Below are positions 1 through 12,258 of a DNA stretch of 64,000 bases, piece by piece. The position numbers were made by a program, and so were the translations under genes. The DNA comes from Simmondsia chinensis (taxonomy: Eukaryota; Streptophyta; Magnoliopsida; Caryophyllales; Simmondsiaceae), in contig JAGTTD010000010.1 of the NCBI GenBank assembly GCA_018398585.1, positions 7,852,501 through 7,916,500 of the forward strand, written 5' to 3'. Under the pieces are notes generated by a model. It ran no database searches. It had not been told where the DNA came from and saw only the letters and a program-made list of their open reading frames with translations. Numbering within the stretch: the first letter of the stretch is position 1; each line of letters opens with the position of its first letter.

Positions 1-3000
1 ATAGTGTTCCCGGTTTCTAACTCGGGATAAACTGGGAAGACATTCTTGCATTTTCTGCATTCATATCTTCTTTCCCCTTCGATGGTCTTGACTGCGCCAC
101 AGCGGATAACTGTTCCTTTGAGGGTTAGAAGAATATTGCGATGCTTCACTCTTACGCGTCCAATGCTAGGCAAAGTTTCTACATGCGTAAACATTCACAA
201 AATTAAGTTCTCTGTGAATATATTATTAGTAAGAGATCACATCAAGGCCAGCAAACATTTTGTTGTCAAAGGACTATCTTAGTCACTAGCAACAACTAGA
301 AAAGCCGGTATTTTTCAAATTAACATAAAACTACTTATCAAGCTTAAGCTATGATCCACACAACTATTTTCAGAGATAATAACTAATTTCAGAAATTAAA
401 AGTCCAGCCTCATCAACTTCAGAAACTCATCGCATATTATCCAATGGCGACCGAAATATAATCTGCAAATTTCTGTTACTTCAAGTGGACAGCCAATTAA
501 CTGTTTCCCCTCCTTTCCCTGGTGGCAATTCAGACAAAGCTAGCAGCCTGAAGGATATGATGGCTCTGCAATCAGGGAACATCTCCATGTTCTTTTGCCT
601 AGAGACAACTAGAAACTGAAATCCAGCAACATCACATAGATGCAGAACTAGAAAGTATAAAAACAGAAGGTTCTACATCACTAAGCACAGTTTTGCTAAA
701 ACGTCATGGCATTAATGACAAATAACTACTATCAACTGCATGCAGTAACAAGCAGGGCATATCCCATTGGTCTCAACAAACAAGAAAAGAATTGCCAAGA
801 TGAGATGACAGAAAACAATAAAGTCTCACATACCTAGAGAAGAGCAGGTAAAATAAACCATAAGTGAAGAAGCAGAAAGCATGCAGCGTGTTTACACACC
901 CATTAACACAGAATACGAAATGGCGCGGTTGCAAGTCACATGTTATGCCCATGGTCTCCTCCTGACAGCTTAAATCTTATCCGTTGATTCCCCTTTCTGA
1001 CCTCTAACATGGCAGTTGGAAACATGACTAGAATATTAATGTCACCATTAGATGCCAAAGTAACAACTCGTTTCCACCATACGAACGCATCCAACTCAAG
1101 CATCCAACCCCTTTCTCATGTTATAATACCCCAGGTTCTATTTGATCGTGCTTCATATTGATTCTTTACTCTCTTCATTTTCTCATGCTATTACTAAAGT
1201 TAGCATTAGGGGGCTAATTCCAAGACAATCCCCTGGACCCTGTTCTGCTTGTGTAGCAATCTTCCTCGCTGGCTCCAGATTGTGAGTACTCCATTTATCC
1301 ATTGAATATCTCCATTTCCATCCCTTGACATCTTAAATTATTATCCACTATTCTGTTTAGAATAACACTCATTACTTTGTCTTCCCTCGTCGTTGTTCAT
1401 CAAATCAAATAAAAGTACGGATGTCAAGTTCGGTATTTCTGTAATGTCATCCACACAGCCGCCATGACCCATTACGTAACATTTACCACACCACAGTGTG
1501 AACCCGAAAAGCTGCTTGATTCTATACCTCCGTTACCACCACCAACTATACTGATCTTGAGAAGCATTTTAAGAAGAAAATAGTAGTTCTAGTAGCAGTT
1601 TATTTACCCATGACTTTCATAGAAATCATAGAATCATCTGGGGAGTAAAAAGCCCACAGATTACAATCAGTACTAAGAAATTCTACATGAATTTTTTTGT
1701 AGATAATTAAGAAATTCCATATGATATCAACAAATGCTATCAGTGTGTACCCAAAAATCCTAAGAATTTAAAAATCAAATAGTAAAAGAATTCAAGCCGG
1801 TAAATGCGAACCTGGGCTTTCAAGGGGAGATCCCAAAACATTAATCCGAACATGAACAAGGTCTTTAACCGTAGCATTTGAGCAACAACTCAAACCCTTC
1901 AATACGACTCTCTGAACATTCAAAAACCAAAAACCATAATAAAATATCAAAAAGAAATAATATTCAGAAAGAGACAATATACAAGGAGTTGAGGACAAGA
2001 TGCACCCAAAATTACAAAATTAATCGTAAAAAATCATGAATTAATAGCAAAAAGCCATCCATTTGGAAGTCAACTAAGGCTACGTCAGCAAAAGCCCCTA
2101 AAACTATTTGTCCAAAAAGCTCCTAAAAAGACTAAGGCAACAAGAAATCAGAATTCATAAGAAGTAGACATTTTTTCTCGTTTGGTTATCAGAAAATTAG
2201 TAGAACATGAAAAGTAGAAATTTCATAGCACTTTCTAATTCCTTTAAAATGTTGGAAGTAACTTACCTAATCCCCTAGATAAGTTATAATTCTTTTGTTT
2301 TTAATTAGTTCCATTAAAAAGTTCTACTTCACACCCCAACAATCAAATACTTTGTACTTACTTCCTAAAAAGTTGACACGGGAATTGAATTTTAGGAAAT
2401 ACAACTTCCTACAGCAATTAACCAAAAGGGCCTCAGACAGAGATGATGTACAAAGAGTTAATGAAAAGACGTACTCAAATTACAAAATGCCACAATACAA
2501 AACCATGAATCAGTAGCATAAGGCTCCCCCACCCCTTTGCGAATCAGCTAAGAAAATATCAGCAAAGCATCAATGCTCTTTGTTCAAAGAGATCTAAAAA
2601 AACTAAAATTGTCCAACCTTTAACAAAATACCCAAAGTAAATGTACAGTAAAAGATGACAAACCTGAGCAGCAACGGCAGCGCCGTCAAATATGGGCAAG
2701 TAATTGGCAGGATCCCTAGAAACGAGCATTGCAATTGACAAATACCTCTCGGCAAGCTCTGTAAAACTGAAAGAGAACGGCGATCAATTGAAAATCAGAA
2801 AGAAATGTAGAGAGACAAAGAGAGTGATTGAGTGCTTGAATGAGTACTCGATGAAGAGAGGGTAATGGAGGCGAGTATCGGGAGAAAGAATGAGGGAACG
2901 AAGCTGATCGCCATGGCTTGTTCTGAGGAATTCAACCATGTCCATCTGGAGTTCGTCGTCTTCATTGAGAGTAGCTTCGTCGCCATGAATGCCTGGCGAG

Positions 3001-3005
3001 TACAT
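1..3005 (-). CDS. MCM9: MCM9 helicase, N-terminal exons (partial gene)
   Basis: MCM-family protein; MCM9 acts with MCM8 as a DNA helicase in recombination and replication repair. Four exons fit GT/AG junctions and keep phase: 2848-3005, 2664-2766, 1812-1911 and 1-178, the last running off the window. They give about 179 residues. Residues 30-50 read DQLRSLILSP then HYPLFID; exon 2 ends FDGAAVAAQ; exon 3 has VHVRINV; exon 4 has IGRVRVKHR, LTLKGTVIR and the first zinc-finger pair CRKC. This order matches the N-terminal domain of plant MCM9 as I know it, better than MCM2-8. The ATG at 3005 begins MYSPGIHGDE; an upstream ATG at 3058 opens a different frame. The AAA+ core lies beyond the left edge, so the Walker motifs cannot be checked. 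Introns are 81, 752 and 1633 bp. Confidence 0.85.
179..1811 (-). other. MCM9 intron 3
   Basis: A 1633-bp intron between the exon ending in VHVRINVLGSPLESP and the zinc-finger exon. It begins GTTCGC and ends TGTAG on the gene strand. I see no further exon or recognisable mobile element in it. Confidence 0.7.
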
Positions 3006-3033
3006 TCGCAGAGAGAGAGAGAGAGTGAGAGCC

Positions 3034-3042
3034 TTTCCCGCC
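3034..3042. promoter_or_regulatory. E2F-type site upstream of MCM9
   Basis: TTTCCCGCC contains the canonical TTTSSCGC E2F core and lies 29 bases upstream of the MCM9 ATG. MCM genes are known S-phase E2F targets in plants and animals, so this site probably drives cell-cycle expression. The 5' leader between it and the ATG is a short CT run on the gene strand. No clear TATA box was seen. Confidence 0.6.
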
Positions 3043-3195
3043 TTAGCAGCTGAAGCAATGAAGGGAGAAAGGAGGGAACGTTTCTGTTCTCTATTATGGC
3101 ACTTTGGTATATACTACTAGGAAAACTGAGTCCAGAAATCAGAAAAAATGGTCCCTTCAGTGATCAATTGGGTTGAAGGTAACTATGATAGATTA

Positions 3196-3454
3196 AAACA
3201 AGCTAACCAGGCATTAAAGCATCAGATTTCATTAGAACTTCTAAGTTAAGCGTGCTTAGGAAAGAGTAGTACCAGGATAGGTGACCTCCTGCGAAATCCT
3301 CATATTGTCAACTCTATAAGGTTTGGGGTCATCGAAAACAGCCTCTCGATAGGGTTATAACCTGAAGGGATAAGGCTTCGTACATCTACCCCTCCTAGAC
3401 TCCGCTTATGCGGAAGCCTTTGAGACACTGGATCTGTTGTTTTTGTTGTTGTTG
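3196..3454 (+). mobile_element. 5S rRNA-headed SINE, copy A (diverged)
   Basis: About 3196-3314 resembles nearly full 5S rRNA: box A like AGTTAAGCGTGCTTAGG, the intermediate GAGTAGTACC and box C like GGTGACCTCCTGCGAAA. It runs straight into about 130 bases that resemble the 3' tail of the RTE LINE at 32085-32217: AACAGCCTCTC, then CTGAAGGG, then CGTACATCTACC, then a GTT-rich end. A 5S head with internal polymerase III promoter plus a LINE-derived tail is SINE architecture. No target duplication was found for this copy. Confidence 0.65.
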
Positions 3455-3499
3455 CAAGCACTCAACTTATGGATATATATTGCGATACTGAGGAAAAGA

Positions 3500-3765
3500 G
3501 TTCTTAACTATAAATGTACAAATGTTGGAAATGCTCTGATTCTTTTGGCTGATGCTTGGGTTGTTAGGGAGGAATTAAAAAAGTGTTTAAATATGGAATT
3601 AAACTGGGTTCATATTGAAAGTGATAATTTTTTGATAATTCAAGTCATCTGTAGCGAATACTAGTGCTATTGGTAAATCAGAACCATAATTGAGTATAGC
3701 GTTTCTCATATTTTTTGCGAAGGAAATGAAGCAGCAAATAGGATGGCTATGTCAAGTTCAAGTTG
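3500..3765 (+). pseudogene. L1-type RNase H-like fragment
   Basis: Broken reading frames give ADAWVVREELKK, then WVHIESDNFLIIQ, then VSHIFCEGNEAANRMAM. This is the order of the RNase H-like domain found at the C-terminus of plant L1 retrotransposon proteins and related non-LTR fragments. An in-frame stop follows at 3662. It is a non-functional scrap, and the source family cannot be fixed. Confidence 0.5.
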
Positions 3766-3782
3766 GTGAAGTTCAAGAGTCT

Positions 3783-3888
3783 ACAACAACAACAGCAACA
3801 ATAACAATAAACCCAGTGCCTCAAGGGCTCTCGCAGAAGCGGGGTCTGGGGGGGTTGATGTAGGCAGCCTTCCCCCTTTAGGGTAGCG
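3783..3888 (-). mobile_element. Tail-only RTE/SINE insertion
   Basis: About 106 bases match only the shared RTE/SINE 3' tail on the minus strand, with an (AAC)n-like run on the plus-strand left side. It is flanked by near-identical 14-bp repeats: AAGTTCAAGAGTCT at 3769-3782 and AAGTTTAAGAGTCT at 3889-3902. The size and flanks fit a severely 5'-truncated retrotransposition event. Confidence 0.65.
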
Positions 3889-3902
3889 AAGTTTAAGAGT
3901 CT

Positions 3903-4559
3903 GTATGGAGGAAATTCGCATGCAATTTCATTAAATAATTCAACATAAATAGCCCGACCTTCCTAATATTACGTAGGAAATCTTACATCTTTACAAAAAT
4001 TATGGCACTTTGGAGTTGTTATTATCATTAAAAATATTTGTTATCGTCATGATAATGATATGCCTTATAAAAATAAGAGCCGCAAATTTAACTTACAGAT
4101 AACCATTACTCTAGTAACAACATTACCATTTTATTTTATGGAATGTGGCTCTATGTGAGAATAGTAGAATTACTTACTTTAGATCTTTAGAATAATTTGT
4201 TAGGGCAGTAGTCTTGTACATCCATGTCTAAACAAGGATCTTGTTGAGATATCCACGGTTTTTTGTTTTTTTTTGGGGGGGGGGGGGAGGGGAATATGCC
4301 TTTTTAAGTTTAAATGTGTGTGAGGCTAAAAGGTCTGGGGTCTATGAGGAGCTAAAATTTCTAAAAGGTGAAGCCAGTCTTAACTATTGTTTTTTAATTT
4401 ATGATGAGTGAGCCTCTCTCCGTGCCTGAGAAATAAATTTGGGTCTCAATATACTCCCCTAGTGACAATCATGTGAAGGTCTATGGTTGTTTTGGAATGT
4501 GAACAATTGCACTCTTGACATCTTACTAAGGCAAAGCTTCTACTCCGTTAGGTGTTAGA
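3903..4559. other. AT-rich spacer with G run
   Basis: No gene recognised. It contains a T-rich then G-rich simple run around 4259-4290 and otherwise unremarkable AT-rich sequence. Confidence 0.5.
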
Positions 4560-5300
4560 GATAAAATGAAGATTGGCTTTCATTTTGATCTTTGTTTATG
4601 CACCAGCCCAAAAGGTTGGCAAAGAAATTTTTTGGTCAAAGCTAAAGGCGTTAATTAGTGAGTTTTCCTTATCTTGGTGTCTTATCTGGGGGCTTACCCT
4701 TTAGGGATTCACGCTTGCGTAGATTACGATCATTATGCTTTGATTATGATCTTGTAGGTATTCATATACTAGGAAGCTTCATCTATTAGTTTCCACTACT
4801 TGGGAAATAATAGATCGATATCTGGTTCAAGAAGAATGGTTAGGGAACAATCCTCGTGATGTCATTCATCATGGGCTAATAAGAACTTTGACCATGTACC
4901 TATTTGGCCCGACACTAATGAATGGTATCCCAGCAGGCCATGTTCCATTTTGGTTTCATCCCAGGTAGGCCGCGATTGATAAGTTTCATTCTACTATATT
5001 GACTTGGCATACATGTGGAGGATTCTAAACAATTTTGCAATGTTCAGAAACTTTGATCCATTAAATTTTCATATTAAGAGTTGGAGGGCTACCTAAGCCA
5101 CCCGAAAATCTACTTTTGTTTAATAAAAAATACTAGGGCCATTATGCTCGCAAACCATGGCTAGTTAATGGAGACCAACACTTGAGATTATTTCAAATGG
5201 TCATTGCTAAGTTATGTGTGGAATCTAGTGGTTTGAGCCTTGTTTCTAAGGAGAGGATTGGGTCAATCTGATTTAAGCCCATGAAATGCTAGGGTTCTAG
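4560..5300 (+). pseudogene. Degraded L1-like endonuclease region
   Basis: One plus-strand frame reads FVYAPAQKVGKEIFW, then LKALISEFSLSWCLIWG, reminiscent of the apurinic-endonuclease domain of plant L1 LINEs. A shifted frame continues TTWEIIDRYLVQEEW. Stops and shifts are frequent, so no product is possible. The assignment rests on short motifs only and may be wrong in its boundaries. Confidence 0.35.
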
Positions 5301-5490
5301 GGTAGAAGGCTCCATATATACACTAAGAATGTGTATGTTAATATTAGGATTGAGAATGATTGAGAGTTGAGACGTCTCATGTAAACTTTCAAATATATAG
5401 TAGAATTATTGTGCTCCCCTTCGTGGATGTAGGCTTCGTCTGAACCACATAAATTTTGGTTTTCTTAATTGTAACCCCCAGTCTCTTTTC

Positions 5491-5871
5491 TAGAGATGGA
5501 AATTAGGCGGGGCGGGTATGGGGGGGTGCCTCCTCTATACCTGTACCTGCCACCCAAATTTCATACCCATACCCCCTCCCCCCCCCCAATTACCCACCAC
5601 GGTATAAAATGCATACCCATACTCGCTCCATTACTCGCGGGTGTCCGCCTTAATATGGGTACAAAATAATTATTTGTATCCGCCCGTATTTATAATATAA
5701 TTGATAAATAATTTTGGTAATTAAATTTAAGTATGTATTTTTCAATTTGAAAGTTAATTAGATAAAAAGGAAGTGGGTATGGTGGGTATAAAGCAGGGCG
5801 GGGCGGGTATGGAGTCGGACAGGGCAGATACAATACTATACCCCGTATCCGTCCCATACCCGTGGCTAGAG
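5491..5871. mobile_element. Non-autonomous hAT-like element
   Basis: GC-rich ends carry repeated GGGCGGGTATGG words on the left and their complement CCCATACCCG on the right, around an AT-rich middle. CTAGAG occurs at both edges and may be a partial target duplication. Subterminal repeats like this are typical of hAT MITEs. The family is not identified. Confidence 0.4.
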
Positions 5872-6969
5872 GTAGCTAGTGGGCCGGGTCAGCCCGGAAC
5901 CCGACCCGACCCACCTTATTTGGGATCGGCCCAACCTGACCCACTATAGTAGCGGCCCGGGCCCGTTGGGGGGTAGAGCCCCCTAACAGCTCCTGTATGC
6001 CCCAACAGCTCAAGCCATTGGGGCTCAATAAAAAAAAATTCAATTTTTTTCCTATAAATACTAACATCATTCTTACTTACATTTTATAATTATAAATTAA
6101 CAATATCATGACTCATAATTCATCTTCATTTGGAGCTGATCGATCTAGTACAAGCACTTCTCGACCCCCTAAAATCCCTAAAGTAGTTCAGCTTAATACC
6201 CAAAAACAGGAATTTTTAGAACCTGATCCGTCACCTCTCTACACAGGCACATTAAGTTGGGAACAAGAGCAGCACTACGAGCAGGATTATCCTGAATCAG
6301 GTGGTGCGGGATGTTCTCAAAGCGAACCCACACCCACCACAGATGAAACTGAAACCCGCACCAGTAGTAGACGTAATACTGGCGATGTATGGAACCACTT
6401 CACACTAGAGTGTGAACATAATAAAGCATATTGTACATTATGTGATCCTCAAAAAGTTTTCAATCATCACATGGTAGTGGGACTGACACTCTAAAAAGAC
6501 ACCTATTGAAAAGCCACCTCGAATTAATTGCAGATAAAACCCAACAACATCTCGTACAGCAAGCAACTGGTGCACTTGCTAACTTTAGGTTTACACAAGA
6601 AACTAATAGACGTGAATTAATGAGATACGTCATTGGGGATCAAAGGCCGTTTACCACTGGCGAAGACCCTAGACTTGTCCGATACTATCAAAATGCATTA
6701 AACCCCGCCGTTCTAAGGGTTCCTCCGAACACTTTGAAGCGGGACGCATTTAAAGAATTTGTAAATATGAAAAATGAGTTTCAAGATATTTTTAAGGCGA
6801 ACACGAGCTGACGTCGGATATGTGGAAGTCGAAACCCGGTGTGTCTTTTTGTGCATAACGGCACATTGGATTGCTTCTTCTTATATCATGCAAAAACGAA
6901 TAATTCATTTTTGCCTTCTTGAATGTCTCCACACTGCTCAGATAATCACGGGATATTGCATTTATATTA
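5866..6969 (+). pseudogene. hAT transposase fragment
   Basis: Begins with a GC-rich subterminal region (5866-5970), then a frame starting at 6108. It shows a BED-type zinc finger: WNHFTLECEHNKAYCTLC, with the His half in another frame around TLKRHLLKSH (about 6490-6515). The middle has RRELMRYVIGDQRPF; the distal part has LTSDMW and ITAHWIASSYIMQKRIIHF, hallmarks of Ac-like transposases. At least two frameshifts (near 6485 and 6800-6850) and loss of the catalytic and dimerisation parts make it a relic. It is cut at 6969 by the next element. Confidence 0.75.
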
Positions 6970-7457
6970 GGAAACAATTTTTAAAAGGTATTGAAGTATA
7001 CCCTAAAATTTTTTTTTAGTATTTAACTTTTCAATGGTAAAAGAAAAGCATTGGACACTCATACAGGAGTTACAATTGATGAGAAATAATTTAGTATTCT
7101 AGATATAATACTTAATATAAATAATCTATTTCTCAAAAAAAATTAAGAATATATTAGAATATGTATTACATATTTAAATTAGGGTTATTTATGTAAATTT
7201 TCTTATACTTAAAGCAATGTGTCAATTAAATCTTTTTACTTTTAATTATATCAGCTTAGTACTCGTACAAGTTAATAACATATTTTTTAATCATTTGATG
7301 ATATTAGATGTATGACCCAATGCACACCCACCTTTATCCTAATTAGACTCATTTGTGACGTGACTGTTAAACAAATTTCATCATATTGAATTTAATTTTA
7401 CTGTAGGATTATGAGTAAGATTAGGATAATTAAAACTTAGTTTAGCTTAATTAAACT

Positions 7458-7891
7458 TGACGCAATGCACAAAGGAAGAACATGGGGAACAGAAGGTTCA
7501 ACGACCTTTCTTTAAATTCTTATTGCTAAAACAATTAAGAAAACAAAAGAAAAATGTTTAACCCTAATTCTCATGTCCCCAGAATGGAAAGGAAAAGACA
7601 TAAAATAGTAGACAAAAATCTAAAAACAATTAAATACTAAAACCATAATCATCCTCTTCCTTAAATAGAGGAGTTATCTTACCTAAAATAAAAGATTAAA
7701 ATTTAAAAAGATAAATAAAAATTAAACAAAAAAATTTACTAATCTATATTAAGCTTTTCTAATTGATGTTAACTTCAAATAAAATTTACTGAGCGTCCCT
7801 ACAACCCGGCCAAGCAACCATTTTCTCCAAGGTCAACTTGCAAGATCCCTCTGCTCTGTAACCTGCCAATAGTTAAGGCGCGATTGCATCA
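7458..7891 (-). repeat. 3' LTR of Ty3/gypsy element
   Basis: Starts TGATGCA on the minus strand next to the purine tract and ends near GCGTCA. It aligns along its length with 12259-12691 with many substitutions. Confidence 0.8.
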
Positions 7892-7892
7892 T

Positions 7893-10482
7893 CCTCTCCA
7901 AGTTTTAGAGAATTCTCTCTCAAATTCGTCAATGGATCATTCTCGCCAACGTAAGGGACGAGGTGCTTGATGTTGAAAACGTCTGATATCCTTATTCCTC
8001 TTGGTAGCTGCAGGCGACACGCATTATCATTGATATTCTCAATGATACGTAAAAGCCCAATCTTCCATGCCGTCAACTTGTTGTATTCCCATGCTGAAAA
8101 CCACTCTCTAATCAAAATTGCCCATACTTGATCACCAACCCAAAACTCTACTGCCCGATGCCGCTTGTCGCTTGTCATCTTGTATTTGGTGCTGGCTTCA
8201 AGAAGCCGTGACTGAGTTTACTAATGGATTTCTTGAACGTTAGAGATGAAGTCCTCCTCCTTGCCATGAGGATGAGTAAGATCGGGTACTGGTAGAAGGT
8301 CTGTTGGAGAACAAGGAACAAAACCATAGAAACCTTTGAACAACGGAAAACCCGTGCTCCTATTTACCAAGCTGTTGTAGGCGAACTCAATAGGATACAG
8401 CTTCTGACCCCATCCCTTGGCGCTCTCAGCAATAAGACATGCGAGAAGGTTACCCAAAGACCTATTCATACTTCCGTCTTACCGTCCGTCTGTGGGTGGT
8501 GAATAGTGTTGAATCTCATGGAGGTGTTCTCAATCTTCCATAATGTTTTCTAGAAGTGGTTCACAACCCGCACATCTCTATCCAAGACAACGCTAGCCAG
8601 TAACCCATGAAACTAGTACATTTCTCAGAAATAAAATTAAGCCACATATACTATGTTAGCAGCTTTCTTACATCCTATGAAAGGGGCCATCTTGGAGAAT
8701 TGATCCACAACAAAGAAGATCCCCCTCTGCGTTCTTGAAACTCAAGCATAAATTCCATACTAATATCTACCAAAGACTGATTCAAAATTGATAATGGCAA
8801 GTATAAACTTGCATTACTCATTCCGTCTTTCGATACCTGGCAAATACGGCATCGCTTGACAAACTATTCAATCTCCTTCCTCATTGTTGGCAAAAAAAAA
8901 AAAGTAGCGCTCACCAGCTTGAACATCTTATCTCGATCCATGTATCCCTCATTTTGCTTCTCTTGAATGATTTTGAGTCTCAAACTCGAATCCGAAATGC
9001 ATAGCTGATTCCCCTTGAAGAGAAATCCATCATGGATGAAGTAATCCAGTATTTTCCCTGATTGAGCTTCTTGCCAAATCTCTCCAAAGGCGAGATCATT
9101 CTTGTACTATTTGCCAACTTGTCATAACTAAGTACCAAAGCCCAGCTATCAGTCAAGATCAGTGTACGCCTATTCGAGGTGTCAGCAACCTTGTTTAATG
9201 CTATAGGCATGTGTTTGATCATAAAATGAAAGAGTTGAATGTAACTTGCCCACTTCACATGACAATTAGAAAGCTTATCTTGACTACTGATGTAATTTAG
9301 TGCAACATTATCCGAGCACAAAACGAACTTCTTGTTGGCGAGATACGACTTCCACTGCCTCAAATCTCTCACTATCGTGTAGAACTCACCATCATAAGTT
9401 GAATAGTTCAACTTATTTTCGTTAAGCTTCTCACTAAAGTAAGCAATAGGATGTCCCTCTTGACTAAGCACTATGCCACTGCCAACCTTGGAGGTGTCCA
9501 TGTGCAACTCGAACGTTTTTTAACGATTCGGTAAGGCCAATATCGGGGCAGTGGTCAACCTCCACTTTACCTTTTTGAAGGAGTCAGATGCCTCCGGAGT
9601 CAAACTGAAGTGACATCCCTTCATGTAATTTGTGATCGGTGCCATGATAGAGTAAAACCTGGCACAAATTTCAAATAAAAAGAAGCCAAGCCATGGAAAC
9701 TACGTACCTCTGATATCGTTCTCGATTGTGGCCAATTTCAGATTGCCTCTATCTTCCCTTCATTAGCCGCAATCCCATCCTTAGACACGACAAACCTAAG
9801 GAAAGTCACCTGGTCCTTCATGAACTCGCACTTCTTTAAGATGACAAACAAGTGCTGCTCTGTAAGGGTAGTCAACACCTCTAGAAGGTGTTCTAAGTGA
9901 TCAACTCGGGTTGGCTGTATATCAAGATATCATCAAAGTAGACGACAAAGAACCTTCGGATAAAAGTCATAGTATCTGATTCATGAACCTCATAAATGTA
10001 CTAGGCGCGTTAGATAATCCAAACGACATCACAAGCCACTCGTATAATCCTTCTCCAGTTTTGAAGGCAGTCTTCCACTCATCACCAGGGGAGATACGTA
10101 TATGATGGTATTCGGTCTTCATATCCAACTTGCTAAACACTTGCAAGTTCTGTAGGTGATCAAGTAAGTCATCCAACCTCGGATTAGAAAATCGGTAACA
10201 TACTGTGATCTTATTGATGGCTCTGCTCTTGATGTAAATCCGCCAAGTACCATCTTTCTTTGGCGTCAAAAGAGTTAGAACCGCGCATGAACTTAAACTC
10301 TCCTGAATAAAGCCCCAGGCAAGTAAGTCCTCAACTTGGCGCCTAAGCTCCTTATGCTGTGTAAGACTCATCCCATAGCGTGGCCTATTCGGTAATGCAG
10401 CTCCCGGCATCAAATTAACCCGGGGTTGGATGTCCCTCAATTGGTAAGGTATCCGGTAACTCCTCCTGAAACACATCTGCAA
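7893..10482 (-). pseudogene. RT, RNase H and integrase region of the 7458-12691 element
   Basis: The RT piece at 9967-10482 contains [24 protein letters not shown] and [11 protein letters not shown]; the catalytic YFDDIL is just downstream near 9925. RNase H at 8980-9507 shows HMDTSKVGSGIVLSQEGHPIAY and CSDNVALNYI. Integrase pieces are at 8221-8469 (EFAYNSLVNRSTGF) and 7873-8178 (VGDQVW, FNIKHLVPY). No chromodomain is evident. Several stops and shifts separate the pieces, so it is dead. Confidence 0.75.
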
Positions 10483-10564
10483 ACTCCCTCAACAAGTCCT
10501 CTACCTCTCTCGGTACCCCTCCTTGTTCCACCTAACATTCCTTGCCGATCAACAGAAACACCAC

Positions 10565-12235
10565 CTAGTTCTCGCCAACCTCCTTGGTGAACATGGCTCT
10601 GGTTTGGAGATTCAGATTCTCAGCTAGTAACGAACGCGATGCCTTGTCCTTCTTAGGCAACAAGATTATCTGTGTGTCCTCAAACATGAAGCTATATGTG
10701 TTCCTCTTCCTATCTTGGATGGCTCCCCTGTCAAATTCCCATGGACGTCCAAGCAACAAGTGGCACGAATCCATGATAACAACATCACACCATACTCATC
10801 GTGGGACTTCGCTCCAATAGAATTATTAACCAGACAAAGTCTTGAAATGGTTATTTGGTTTCCCTTCTAGAGCCATGATAAACTGTAAGGATTCTGATGC
10901 TCCTTTGTCTTGAGCCCCGGCTTTCGGACTGCTTCTTCGGAGATAACGTTCTCACAACTTTCGGAATCAATGACTAGGAAGCACACCTTTCCACCAATCA
11001 TGCATGTCATTTGGAAGATGTTATGTATGATCCAACCATCTCATTTTGCTTCCTTAGGTGTGAAGAAAACTCGCATGGCCACTAGTAGGTGGCCCTCGTC
11101 ACCCGCAATTTCTTCTTTGCCACTTAGCGTCAACTCATCCTGAGCATCTTCCTCAACTACTTTTCCATCCTCAGCATGGAGTCCCTCAATGTACAACCCC
11201 TTACCAAGTCTATCACCTTTCCGACACCCAGTGGCACGGTGACTCATTTCTTCACACTTGAAACAATGAGTTTTTGAGTTACCCGTCAAGTCTTGGTTAC
11301 TCAGCTTACCAGGTTTGGCGATAACCAGCTTACCCTGTACACCTGAGTCGGTTTGGAATCATACCTCATCACGCCCACTATTCTAGGAGTTCCAGTATTG
11401 CCAATATGACATTGCTTTTTGTTGTTTTTCGACGTTCAAAGCCCTCTGACTTGCTTTTGAGATCGAAAAGATGTCAAAAACATTTGACACCTCTTGAATC
11501 GAATCCTTCAACCCGCCGACCTACCTATCCCACAACTGCTCTTCCGATTCTGCCAAGTTATTCCATGCGACTAAGGCATAGAACTCTGCAGCGTAGTCTT
11601 CCACTAACCAAGAACCTTAACACAAGTTTTGTAGGCATTGATACATCACCATGGCATGATTGTGGAGAAGGAAGGCGTTCAGTATGTACTTCTTCATCTT
11701 TTTCCAGATCCCAATTTTTGACTTATCCTACCTAAGCCAGGTATGCTTCAGCTGTTGCTACCAAGTGGTGGGTCTGCCCCTCAACCGAGTAGCCATTAAC
11801 GGCACCTGCTTGAACTTGAGCACTTCCTCCACAGTAGCCAACCAATCCCATATCTCCTCTGGTTGTCTTCCGCCAGTGAACTCTAGAATTTCAACCCAAA
11901 GCCTGAATACTCCCCTCCGATCTTCTGAGTAATCAGAAACATCAAAATTTGGTCAATTCCTCCTAATATTCCATCCCTGGTCGTCAACTTCCAAAAGCAG
12001 ATTGTGGAAACTCTCTTCCGATTCATCATCTCCTCCCACCTCCGGTGGTTGTTGAGGCTAAGCTGTAGTTGTTTGGTTGGGATTCGCACCCAATTGCACC
12101 AAACACAGTTCTATTCGCAGGAATCTCTCCACTGTCTCCTCGAATCTCCTATCGGCTTGGCGTTGATAGTCTCATTCAAATTCATAAACATCTCCAATAG
12201 TGGAATACCTCTGTCACCCATGAGCCATCATGGAA
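10565..12235 (-). pseudogene. gag and protease region of the 7458-12691 element
   Basis: The reading frame starts just after the primer site with a leader typical of this family (Met-Met-Ala-His-Gly). A CCHC zinc knuckle CFKCEEMSHRATGC lies near 11230-11275. The distal piece HLLLGRPWEFDRGAI belongs to the end of the retroviral-type aspartic protease domain (about 10700-10760). Frames are broken repeatedly, so it cannot make capsid protein. Confidence 0.7.
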
Positions 12236-12258
12236 ATGTTTTGAGCTCTGATACCAAC

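Noticed and set aside
3437..3664. Independent small gene
   Set aside because: Its residues match the RNase H-like end of L1 elements and the frame breaks at once; treated as a retroelement scrap.
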